A DNA stretch of 64,000 bases, taken from NCBI GenBank assembly GCA_018398805.1, contig JAGFBZ010001970.1, positions 848,501-912,500 on the forward strand, read 5' to 3'. The notes below the pieces were generated by a model that had not been told where the DNA came from, made no database searches, and worked only from the letters and a program-made list of their open reading frames with translations. Below are positions 1 to 10,030 of this stretch, one piece after another (positions within the stretch are counted from its first letter, which is position 1; every line of letters begins with the position of its first letter). The position numbers and the translations under genes are program-made. The DNA is from Hirundichthys speculiger. Lineage: Eukaryota > Chordata > Actinopteri > Beloniformes > Exocoetidae.

Positions 1-241
1 TCATTAGTAGAAGTAGAGCATGTTCAGCAGGGTGATGCTGTTTTAAATGTTGGATTAAGTTGTGTTCCCAGACATCTTAAATGTTACTATAGGACTTAAT
101 TTATTTATTTTTCTTACTTTACATGTTTTAGAAACTGCTTTTGTCGCTATGTATGCTGTGTTGCTTTTTTTTTCAGTGATCAACTTCCATAACAATGCTT
201 GTCAGTGAAGACATCATCTTGAAGTCCTCACTGATATACAG

Positions 242-243
242 TA

Positions 244-298
<55 letters not shown>
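242..298. repeat. (AT)n microsatellite
   Basis: Nearly pure alternating AT of about 57 bases. Any reading frame through it (Ile-Tyr repeats) is a by-product of the repeat. The flanking 1-241 is AT-rich with nothing recognisable. Confidence 0.97.
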
Positions 299-300
<2 letters not shown>

Positions 301-496
301 TAATTAATCCCATTGTATACGCAAAATCAAATAATGAGTTCAAAAGTAGTGTAAAGTGCACTTTTATTTAAATGTTCTGCTGCCATATAAGATAAAGTGC
401 CATAATATTTGTTGTTCAACCACTTAACATCAGCACTTGTCAGTAACACATATTTAGTGTAAATCTCATCTTAAAAAATGTCAAATAAAATAAAGC

Positions 497-733
497 TTAT
501 TGCCACCGCCAGGGCATTAATGTCATCCTGTTTTTACAAAAAAAAAAAAAAAGTCTACCAACAAAATCCTGAGCCACAATCAGAACATTAAATAAGGTAA
601 TTTCTGAGATAACAGCAGAAACTTTTAACGGGGAGTTCAATTTGGCAGTGTTGTTACAAATAAACTTGTTTCTGTTGAAGCCACCGTCTGGGAGAACTTT
701 AAAATAAAAATGTCCATGTTCAAGATCAGTAAC
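497..733 (-). pseudogene. hAT-type transposase N-terminal fragment (BED-finger family), distal part
   Basis: On the minus strand a short frame reads HGHFYFKVLPDGGFNRN. The same peptide, with one change, is encoded at 17,941-17,990 on the plus strand. Both copies are preceded by the same upstream sequence (here 1,509-1,680; there 17,731-17,940), so this is a dispersed element and not a host exon. From memory, this peptide precedes the BED zinc finger in a teleost hAT family; the finger itself is not preserved here. A poly-A stretch and an unrelated tail follow. The piece is separated from its 5' half by about 775 bp that copy two lacks. Family assignment is an inference; the two-copy relationship is directly visible. 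Confidence 0.55.
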
Positions 734-1508
734 TATCAATCTGTTTATCATTTGTTCTTTTCATTTTCAATTGTCAATAAAAAAAAAATTGTTTTTCGTT
801 TTTTAAGTCTAACACAAAAAAAATGAAAAAATGCCTGTTTTTTTTATATTTGAATTTTAGAATAAATACGAAATGAAAAAAACGGGCCACAGAAATGAAT
901 TTATTTTTAATATTTAATTGTCTGGTTTACTTGACCCGGAATTCCCTTTGTACAGCAGTTCAGGTAACACGGGCGGCGCTGGAATCACATACTATATTAT
1001 TCGCAATATTGTGAAAATCTGAATGAAAACTCAGCTCAGATATAGATCGAACCAAAGCGCTCTCCAGCTCTACGTCTGACATCAGTCTTTTTCTCCTCAG
1101 ATCATGACGAGCACAGAATCTCCTGAGGCTCATTTCCAGCATTGCAGGACACCCATCTGCTGTTGAATAAGTCATTGATCAAACTACCATATTGGCCTAA
1201 ATATAGGACGATATTTTAATTTAGAAGTCATATTCTCAAAAATGGGGGTCGTTTTATAATCGAGGACTGGACTTTCTGTTGTCGTTACACATCTGTGCCA
1301 CTAGATGGAGCCGCACTGCAGTAACCAGCTAGAGAACAGCAGGACAGTGAACACATGGAGCAGATCTGATGTAACATGGAGGAATGACGTGATCGTCTTG
1401 AACAAAGGGGTTTGAAAGTTTTGTTGCAGTCCAGAATTTTTTTTTTTTCAGGCAGAATTGTTAATATTGCTATCTGAGTTTCTACCCGAACTGTAAAGTA
1501 CACTGATT
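734..1508. other. Extra 775 bp inside hAT copy one, unresolved
   Basis: This stretch separates two segments that are contiguous in the second copy at 17.7-18.0 kb. It contains a minus-strand 71-codon open frame (960-1,175) with a peptide that looks coding (SLRRFCARHDLRRKRL) but has no recognisable catalytic motif, and a stretch around 1,190-1,270 that looks like part of another dispersed repeat. It may be an insertion in this copy or a deletion in the other. I could not identify clean target duplications at its edges. Confidence 0.4.
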
Positions 1509-1680
1509 TTTACCGCTCTGCATGTCTGTTTAGCTTTTCCGCATGTTTATCTGCCAATCCTCTTCCGGTTCCGCAGCAGCCAGTAACAGACTTTTCAAAA
1601 CAAAAGCATGTGAGCAACATGCGTTAACGCGCGCTAAAATAAATGTCAGCGATAATAACATGTTAACTTGCCCAGCCCTA
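1509..1680 (-). mobile_element. hAT-type element, 5' end (minus orientation)
   Basis: Reading the minus strand from 1,680, the sequence begins TAGGGCTGGGC, contains a GTTAACGC-type motif, and then continues collinearly with 17,731-17,940, including the shared stretch TACTGGCTGCTGCGGAACC. The terminus abuts a (TA)n microsatellite, as does the second copy. It is the 5' end of the element whose interior continues at 497-733. Confidence 0.55.
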
Positions 1681-1722
1681 TATATATATATATACTACTA
1701 TATATATATATATATATATATA
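1679..1722. repeat. (TA)n microsatellite, two blocks
   Basis: Two TA blocks separated by a short CTACTA interruption, directly touching the hAT terminus at 1,680. Confidence 0.95.
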
Positions 1723-1764
1723 GTTCAACTCTGATTCTCAAATCTACACATGCACTGATGAGCC

Positions 1765-2400
1765 ATGTTAAAACCACCCTCCTTATCTTCTGCACACGGC
1801 CCCTCTTTGGGTCCAAGTCTGCTCTGGTTCTATCAGTTACAGGCAGGATCCACATGGATGCAATCCATTGACGCTCAGTGTTGGATGAGGCTGTTGTTTA
1901 GAATCAGAGCGAGTATCAGCTACGTCATCGGACACACAGTCACTCAGCTGGTTTGGCTAAAGAGTTGGACTTTGCACTACTTTCCACCTCAAGCTTTGCA
2001 AGCAAAGTGAAGCAACAGATTCAGAATTCAGCTGAGAAGCAGCTAACGACATCCTTTGCAAAGTGAATGAAAGGCGTGACCGCTGAAGCCTGAAGCACAC
2101 TCTGGTTAAATCTGCCTTATCTTTCATGGGGATCCTTTGTTTAGTGGCACCATGATCTTTTGGATGTTCTGTGCTGTGCCAGCAAGAACTCTATCCACCA
2201 GACTTCCTCAGGTGCATCCAAAGATTGGGAGTTTGGAGAAGAGCCCACTCTGCCTCGCTACCAACTGTCCTGCTGGGGGTGCTTTGTCTGCAAAAAATGC
2301 ATATATATGTGGTCCATGTCAAATTAACATCCAGATGACTGCCAGGATCCAAGGTTTCCCAGCAGACCATCACATTGTAATGGGGTGATCACTCTCCCTC
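1765..2400 (-). mobile_element. Probable Tc1-like transposon relic
   Basis: On the minus strand 2,373 to about 2,270 reads VCWETLDPGSHLDVNLTWTT. From memory this resembles the region between the first and second catalytic aspartates of a common teleost Tc1-like transposase. Further along, the minus strand has a stretch resembling the 'PPNSP' region, but the catalytic aspartates and the glutamate cannot be found. The rest, down to 1,765, is repeat-like but unplaced. The plus-strand open frame at 2,137-2,388 is a shadow. Confidence is limited because only about 35 codons align convincingly. Confidence 0.4.
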
Positions 2401-2437
2401 TAAGGGGTTTTAATAGTGGGTTTTCTATATATGTGTT

Positions 2438-2457
2438 CACACACACACACACACACA
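2438..2457. repeat. (CA)n microsatellite
   Basis: Ten CA units. Confidence 0.93.
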
Positions 2458-3054
2458 AATACACGCACAGTATATTATCTGTCAGCTAGTAAATGACACA
2501 GAATATGAAATATTTCCTTTTCATGGGAAAAGAAGACATGAAAGTATTTTTTTTTTACCATCCTACTGTCTTTTACAGACATTTATCTGCTTTGTATCTT
2601 GGGTTCCTCATTCATTCTGCTGGTGGTCTAACCAGCCTGTACATTACAAGGGCCATGTAGCAGCAACCCAGATGGCAGAATGGGCTGATTGTGATTTATG
2701 TACCAAAAGTGAATGCATTACCATGGGCTTCTGGAGTGAGGCTCAAGTCCAGGCAGGCAGGCGGACATTTTTCACATTCTTTACACATATATCACACGTA
2801 GGTATTTTTTTTTTAAAGCTCACAAATGATAGATACACTAAATAAAAGCAAATGTGCATTTAAAAAAGAAAAAGAAAACAGGCCTTATCTCTCTATTGTA
2901 TGTCCCACTTGCTTCTTTGTGTCATGCAGCCAGGACCATCAAAGAAGATATTACAAAAATAAAAATGAATAAATAGGTAAACAAAACAAAAACTTGTTGC
3001 ACCTTGAGTGAAGGGTACATCTCCGACTCTTATATTCGCCCTTATATTCGCTGC
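2458..3054. other. No feature recognised
   Basis: AT-rich sequence with short A and T runs. I see no coding frame, repeat end or RNA gene. Confidence 0.6.
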
Positions 3055-3215
3055 CCCCTTTTTTATTTTTATTTTGTTTATAGTTTATTTGACATGGACA
3101 GTGCACATTAATAAACATAGAATGTAAATGTGGCCAGAATTAGCCAAAATTGCTATTTTACATCTGTCGTCCATGGACCGGTGTTAACAGGTCAGATGCA
3201 TACGAAAAGAAACAA
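3055..3215 (-). mobile_element. Probable LINE 3' tail (minus orientation)
   Basis: Read on the minus strand, the stretch runs through a GGACGACAGATG-like motif and ends in TAATGTGCACTGTCC followed by AATAAA-rich sequence and an A-rich tail. This is a 3' end that I recall as common in teleost non-LTR elements. There is no coding sequence left. The clade is not assigned. Confidence 0.45.
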
Positions 3216-3398
3216 ATCATAAAATACACAAACATCATGTTAAAACTTATTGATAAAAAAACACATAAGACATATAAAATGGGGACGGTTAATATAGGAA
3301 AAACAGGGAAAGAGAAAAAAGGAGGTTAGAATTAAAAAAAAAAATATATATATATATTTATATACACGGTAACACTATGAGAGACACAAAGTCTCACA

Positions 3399-3405
3399 CC
3401 CCCCC

Positions 3406-3436
<31 letters not shown>

Positions 3437-3443
3437 ACACACA
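3399..3443. repeat. Poly-C run followed by (AC)n
   Basis: About 23 C residues run directly into about eleven AC units. The combination could be prone to length change and assembly error. Confidence 0.95.
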
Positions 3444-3559
3444 ACCAAAAAATCATTTGGATGAGACAGTTTGCCATTGTGGGACATCGATTACTATTTA
3501 CCAAGCTGGTGCAAAAATGTAGTGTTAAAGGAGAGACGGCTTGGATAGACGTAGCAGCA

Positions 3560-3560
<1 letters not shown>

Positions 3561-3627
<67 letters not shown>
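3561..3627. repeat. (GA)n microsatellite, about 33 units
   Basis: Pure GA of 67 bases, a homopurine mirror repeat. The frame through it (Arg-Glu repeats) is not a gene. Confidence 0.97.
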
Positions 3628-3798
3628 CTGCTGGAATGAGAAAGAGGGTGATAGATGGCGGTGATGTGGCTGTAAAGATGAAATGTACAGGGGTAAACCT
3701 GAGGATTTTTATGGCTAACAGAGAGGGGACCGATTAGGCCAGCTAATTGATCTGGACTTGTGGTTGGGTGACTCGTTCATTCTCCAGTTTGTCATATG

Positions 3799-3824
3799 CT
3801 CTCTTTCTCTCTCTCTCTCTCTCC
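3799..3824. repeat. (CT)n microsatellite
   Basis: Slightly imperfect CT repeat about 170 bp after the GA tract and on the opposite strand sense, so the two could pair as inverted repeats. Confidence 0.9.
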
Positions 3825-6289
3825 CTCACGTTCTTCATTTCTCACACAGACACACACAAACGCATTTTCACAGTCGTGCTCCTCACTGCTCACGCCCGCT
3901 ATCTTGTCGGCAGTCGGGAACGGTTGGACCTTAGTCACTTCTTTTCCCCCTCAGGGTAGAGACTGCATCAGCCATATTAGTGACTGAGCTAAGTGATGGA
4001 ATCACCAGGTAGGGGGAGACAGACAGCAGAGGGCCGTGGGCAGGCTCCACGGTTGATTTTCCAGCCCTGTTTGCACTCACTTTCAAGTAAAGGACTCCAG
4101 ACACCATTCTGATCCAGAAATATTGGAGAACTGTCGCTCTGCTGAGGAAACGTTTACTTATTTGCTGAGAATCACTGTACTTGTAATGAAACAGTTTTCT
4201 TCTCGTCCTTTATGCGGCTATGTTATCAATTTCAAAATTCTTTGACTAGAACTCAAAACATTTACTATATCGTCATGTTGATTTGTTAAAATCAAATTAA
4301 AAAGGAACAAAAAAAGAAACACGGACTATGCTGTGAGACTTGTTCCACCTGCTACTAGTCTATTCTAAGAAAAGTAAAGCGAAGTAACTACTGGCATTGC
4401 TTCATCTTTCGAAAACAGGGATTAAACAGACATTAGTAGACATTAGTCTCAACAAAAGGCCTCTTAATCACAATTATTACTTTTATTGTCAAAACATATG
4501 GTTTGGCTTTTACTCAATTCAAGCATATGCTAACATTCATAAATGCACTTAAAAAAAGATGAGCCATTTCTTTGGCTAGATTTTCAAATTTAAAAGTAAC
4601 AGAGCATTATAATTCTCAGCCCAACCAAAACAACAAAGATCTTAGCAAACAAGAGGAGAAAATGGACAAAACAAGATTCCGACAGCTGCTGAGTCCATCT
4701 GTCCTTTTGATGCAGTGAAATCTGTTGATATGGGAGCACTCTCTAAAGCCATTTAAAGCCAATGGAGCAAGATTGTATTGAGATTTCAGACAGAAAGGAC
4801 AGCTTTCAAGTATGTCCACATGCTAAATGAAATTAATCCTTTGAGCAGTGAGATAAAGAGAGACGTTTTGCTATGTAAGTTGAACCTTATTGTTTATTTC
4901 TCATTGGTTTTTGTTTATTCTTTAATTTTTTTGGATCATACTTTGCATTGTAGAAGATCAGATATCAACCACACATTTTATACATTTCCTGTGAAAGAAA
5001 AAGGAGAATATGCTTCACATGCTCATGATCTGAAAAAATCTACATGTTTGGAGAAACAGTGACTGAATGCAATGATATACATTCCATTTGTTTTCACAGC
5101 ACATTAGTAGCTTTTTTTTTTTTTTTTTTTTATGAAGGTATTTTTATGGCCACATTTCCTGGAGTGCCTTTAATGTGAATGATTTTTTCTCGAGGCAGGA
5201 TTTCATCCCTCATGATGGAATCCAGGTGAATGCAATGCGCGCTCATAGCTGGTCCGCTCGTCTATATTTGTGCCTCTTGCACCACAGTAGGAAGAACAAC
5301 AGCTTTGTAAACTGACTGTTCTTCACCTGGATGTCACGGTTCACAAAGACTCTTCCTCCGAGTCTGGTGTGACCCCACTGGCAGAGCTTATGCAGCGCTG
5401 TATTTCTGCATCAGTCTTGGATTTGAAGGGATGAAGCCTGCCAAGGTTGGGGAAAGTCATCCACATTTTGAGGTTGATATATTTGATATGTATTGAGTCA
5501 CACAATTGCAGTGAGTCACTGCACACATGCGCTCACGCACACATGAAAACACACAAATATGTTCAGATATTAGGGTTTTTTTTCATACACAGCAGATTAA
5601 AATGAATAAAGGATTATGGCTGATGCAAAGAAGAATAAGTTATTATGGCTTGTTTGCTCTCTTTGGATTTATGCATGCAAACCAGTGTGAGTGCAGACTC
5701 TGGGATCATTTTGTTGGGTAAACAGTCTACAATCAATACTCTTTTATTTTAGTCTCTGCTCAGCAAGTTACTGTACCGATGTTAAACATGAATTTTGTTC
5801 AGTTTGACATGGGGGATTTCATGTTATTTTCAGCTCTTGTCTCATCCAAGATTATCTACAGAGGGTATAAAGTGACATTTTTGAAGAGCAAAGATGCTCA
5901 TTGACAGCAAGAATCCCTGAAATTAGATTCATGATGGCTTGTCACTTCCAAAGACTTACAAAATGAGTCTGGTACAGACATAATTGAAAAGACCTCTCTC
6001 TGTAGTGTAGATGGCCTGCAATCTAGACCATGAAAATCATCCTCATCGGTGCTTGTTTAATGAGTTTACTTGCTTCAGTAACTTAAAAGGAGAACATTCT
6101 CAGAAGATAAATGTCAGATATGAATGTCAGATTGTTTATCTTTTGCGGGTTAAAACAAATATACCATCACATGAATATTAAATAAGATTTCAAATTTTAA
6201 CTGGCTTTGGTTAAAAACACATAAGCGCAACATTTTTATTCAATAGTTTAATCTGCGGCTGACTGAAAGGGGGCTCTACACTAGACTGA
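3825..6289. other. Unannotated stretch, no gene seen
   Basis: Single-copy-looking sequence. It holds a 20-bp T run at 5,112-5,131. The open frames are short, lack domain motifs, and show no splice-bounded coding pattern I would defend. Confidence 0.6.
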
Positions 6290-6466
6290 TTTATACAAGG
6301 AATTGTGCATAGATGTGAATGGGAGTCTATGTCAGTCCATTAAGGGAACTGGCAACTTGTCAATGGTATTTTCTTGTTCTTTGTAGCGTCCAGCTTTTGA
6401 CGAGATGGGTTCCAGCACCCTCTGACCCCGAATAGGAATAAGTGGATAAGACAATGGATGGAGGAG
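6290..6466 (+). repeat. Dispersed teleost repeat, plus orientation
   Basis: Contains GAACTGGCAACTTGTC, GGGTTCCAGCACCC and GGATAAG..ATGGATGGA in the order I recall for a very common dispersed fish repeat. Related pieces occur in this window at 10,004-10,030 (same sense) and at 23,548-23,745 and 31,018-31,160 (opposite sense). The repeat class is unresolved. It is probably derived from a non-LTR element. Confidence 0.5.
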
Positions 6467-7070
6467 CAAATATCAATACAGGATTTATTTAGTTGTCAGA
6501 ATTACTCTCATAAGCCTTTCATTCAGTGTCTGGTGGTGACGCCCAGCAGCAGTCAGATGACTCCAGGCAGTAGCGAATACATGCTCTGGCGACTTCTCTT
6601 CCCTGTTCTTTATCTTGCTCTCTGTGACAGAATTATCGTCTCGTAGCTGATAGCTGATGAAAAGCTCTAGTGTAATTGTGTTTGGTGTGTCATGTTGAAG
6701 TAATTGCAAAAACATGTTCATGTTTTCCCACAGGTGACTGCGAAGAATTAAAGTAATGGGAAATTACAGTTCTTAGAGATGTAGAGGGGTTAGGTATTCA
6801 TGGATATTATTATTGTTTTTTGTTTGTTTTTAAAGGTCATTATATAAGAAACACATTGAGCAATAAAATCTTTCCTTTTCTATCTCCCTCAGCTGTCTTC
6901 AACATGAGTGTAAAATACAATCTCATTAACTTGATGTTAAGTATTTGCACAATACGAATAAGTAATGTAAAGTTTATTTGTATGACATTAAAAAAAATGT
7001 TCTTCACAAAAAATACAGTTTCATAAAACTCATAACTTGCTTCACGATAGCCAACATACAACAAGAGAAG

Positions 7071-7095
7071 TAATAATAATAATAATAATAATAAT
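7071..7095. repeat. (AAT)n microsatellite
   Basis: About eight units of TAA. Confidence 0.95.
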
Positions 7096-8790
7096 GAGTG
7101 CATAAAAAACCCTCGCTCTCTAAATGCTTGAATGAAAGAAAGTCTCCTGCTTCTTTTTAAAGGAATCAGTGCTTTCAACACAGCGTTGAAAACATGAAAA
7201 AGTACATTCCACAAGTGAGATATTTCTTGAAAGGAGAGTTTTTTTTCTTTAATAACAACTGCTGGCTAGATGACCGGAGGGCTTGACATATAAATAACGT
7301 ATAAAGCTCACAATTTGTTCCACAAGAGCCACAGTGTCAGGTCATAGTGGACAGGAGAAACTCTTTTTTTTTTTTTTTTTGGTCTGTAGACAGTATATCT
7401 CTCGGCTCTTTACAATTCACCTAGCTGCTTTTCCCATATCATCAATAAACGCTAGTGACAAGGTGTCATGGGAAGCTCGTGGCATCACACTGCCTCCGTG
7501 TGTTGATGCTTTATGCTTCTCATCACGAGCTGTTCCAAGCCATCTCCATTTCTCTTTTTCCTCTTTCAGTCATTCTGCTACAGGCTGAGTTTAGTTTCAT
7601 CCACAAATTCTGTTCAAAAAGCTGGAAAGGCTTCTTGCAAACTCCGATATGGCCTTGTTATTATTCTGAATAAAGAATGCTTTGAACCTCGGAATGAACC
7701 TTATATTTGTTGTTGTCGACTTGGACAAAGAAGTATCTGCTTGGCTGGGTGTTGTGAAGTTTATTTATTTAAATTACCATGGAGGGAGTCCTGCTGCTGG
7801 TGCCCATCCTCATACAGGCGTCTTTTAACATTCCAGATCTCACCAGTGAGCTCCAGTTTGAGTCAGTACCAAATTCTCGATTTGGACAGTTCCAGCGTTG
7901 TTGTTTCCATACTCTTCCCCCGTAGTTTCAAATTGAAAGCTACCTAATCAAGGCAAATGAGGCACTTGCAGCTGTATTTACTATGTAACACTTGTTTAAA
8001 AGTGTCTTGATAAGTAGCCAAAGTAGCAAAATAATAAAAATCACTTCCCTGTCAACCAAACTGCATTTGAATTGATGCTGCTCTGAATAACCACCTCAAA
8101 CAAATCTCTATTCACTCATTCAACAGCAACTGTGCCATTGTGATTCAGCCCACTGCAGTGAGTGAAGGGGTCAATTATCTGTGGCCTATACCGCTGCCAG
8201 GTATGAATGCTGGGGATGTTTGGAGCCTTATAGTAGTTACCATATCAGCCACATTGTCATACAAATTTTCCCTGCGGTGTAATCCACCCCCAAATGAAGT
8301 TAAGTGATATACACGAGGCACATGCAATGAGACATGGAATATAAAATTATATTAAATCTTGCTCCGTTATAGCCTAAAACATTTGCATTGTATCCAGACT
8401 GAATAAAGCAGCAGGTGTGTTGGAAGTAACAGATGTGCTGTAAGTGACAGTTTTATGTCTTCAGTCTGCACGGATATCACTTCCACCAGGCAAAGTACCA
8501 TAATAACTCTTATTACTCTTATTACTGCTTTCAGGGAACCTGTGGGAGTGAAACCAAGTTGTTTTTCAATATGAGACTGTCGGCACCTTGCAGTGGGAAA
8601 AATGAAAATAATATCCTTAAATAATTCTGTATTGTGATACTGAAACTTCTTGCAGTGGAGAAATCTTTTGTCAGTCATGAAACAATTATCCTCTTTGTAA
8701 ATATAAAATGCAAAAAATGACAAGTTTGAATGTGCAACTGAATTTTCCTCTGCAGGAAAACTTGACAGTTTAGGCTTAAGTACATGTGCA

Positions 8791-8792
8791 CG

Positions 8793-8824
<32 letters not shown>
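8791..8824. repeat. (CA)n(TA)n compound microsatellite
   Basis: About eleven CA units run into about seven TA units. Confidence 0.95.
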
Positions 8825-10003
8825 CCCACAACCACCCACAACTGCACACCCACAAACAACAAAAAAGGCAACACATTTTTAAGTTTTCATGTCTTTGCTG
8901 AATTATGCATCGGGAAGACACTCTTGGGGATAGATGTGCATTCTTACTGATGGTAATAGCGTTTGCTGGGTAAAGCATGTTTACCCTTGTGCATGAATGA
9001 AGAAAGAATGAAGAAATAAAGGCAAAAAACACCACACATATACATTGATAGAGCGCACAGATGAATGCATTAGCATGCGTGTACGTGTAGGTACATCACT
9101 GACCATGAGGTAATAGAACTCGCCTTCTTAAAAGGTTGGAAGTTTTTTTTTTTTTCCCCTATTTCCCTTGTGAAAACACTTCCTACTTGAGTAAACATTT
9201 TGTTTTTAGTTCTTGCCTTCAGTGGTGCATCAGTTTGAAGACTACTTCAAAGGGGGGGGGGGGTGCCCCTTGAAGGACTCACTCTGGACAAAAAAAACAA
9301 CTTTGATTATCAATATGACTCTTTCGGGGCTTTGTTGGGTCAGTCGTCAGGAGATATCACACTGCCTCAAAGATTCACAGATTATGGTTGAGAATCCATC
9401 AGTTTAGCTGTCAGCAATGGGCATAAATCTCTCAGCTGAACACACCCAGTAAACAATAATGTTTGATTTATCACTCATTTTCTTTCTTTTCAGCCAAAAA
9501 AAGCATCACCTCACCGATAACTTTTAATGTAACTGAATTCATTATCATTCATTATCTCTATTGTTAAGAGGTCAGGGAACTTTGACACAATCCAAATGGC
9601 TCCCTTGAAAGCAGGCGAGATTAACTAACATAAAACTCAAATGCCACTTATTTGGGGGTGTCTCAATATACATGTTTTATTTCTCTTGTGACTTTATAAA
9701 AATCAATACAACATTAGCTGCCTGAAATGTCACCAAATTAACTTAAACCAAAGGAAATTAATGTATTTTAACAGCTTCTGTATTCAGATTACTATAATTA
9801 GATTAGGTGAAAAGACTCCTTTCTTTTGTCATGGGTTTTCGAGATCGAGTTCTGGGCTTTTACGTTTGTACATTTTGTCGTTATGTTCATAGTTGCCCAT
9901 GATGTGTGCAGTAAAATGCACTTTTCTCTTGTTAGACGTCTTTCTTCTCTCCCTGTGTTCCTTGTCACACATGCCATCCTTATCTTGTGCTCTCGTCACA
10001 CAG

Positions 10004-10030
10004 TCCAAAGACATACAGGTGGGTTTTCTA
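10004..10030 (+). repeat. Short piece of the dispersed teleost repeat
   Basis: CAGTCCAAAGACATACAGGT matches the segment of the dispersed repeat that normally follows the 'caatttag' block. Only this fragment is visible. Confidence 0.4.

Larger units (their letters stand above)
6467..10003. other. Unannotated stretch with microsatellites
   Basis: No gene recognised. It contains (AAT)n at 7,071-7,095, a T run at 7,363-7,380, (CA)n(TA)n at 8,791-8,824 and a G run at about 9,252-9,264. The longest non-transposon open frame of the window crosses the CA repeat on the minus strand (8,367-9,035, 222 codons), but it shows no domain and starts at a non-ATG codon. Confidence 0.55.

Noticed and set aside
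173..361. Open frame of Ile-Tyr repeats
   Set aside because: Pure product of the (AT)n microsatellite; the same applies to frames at 1,646-1,871, 39,940-40,218, 45,945-46,100, 59,225-59,441 and 60,896-61,123.
3377..3664. 95-codon frame with Pro, His-Thr and Arg-Glu runs
   Set aside because: Translates the poly-C, (AC)n and (GA)n repeats.
3561..3824. GA and CT tracts as one large hairpin with function
   Set aside because: The two tracts are complementary, but both are ordinary microsatellites; kept only as a structural remark.
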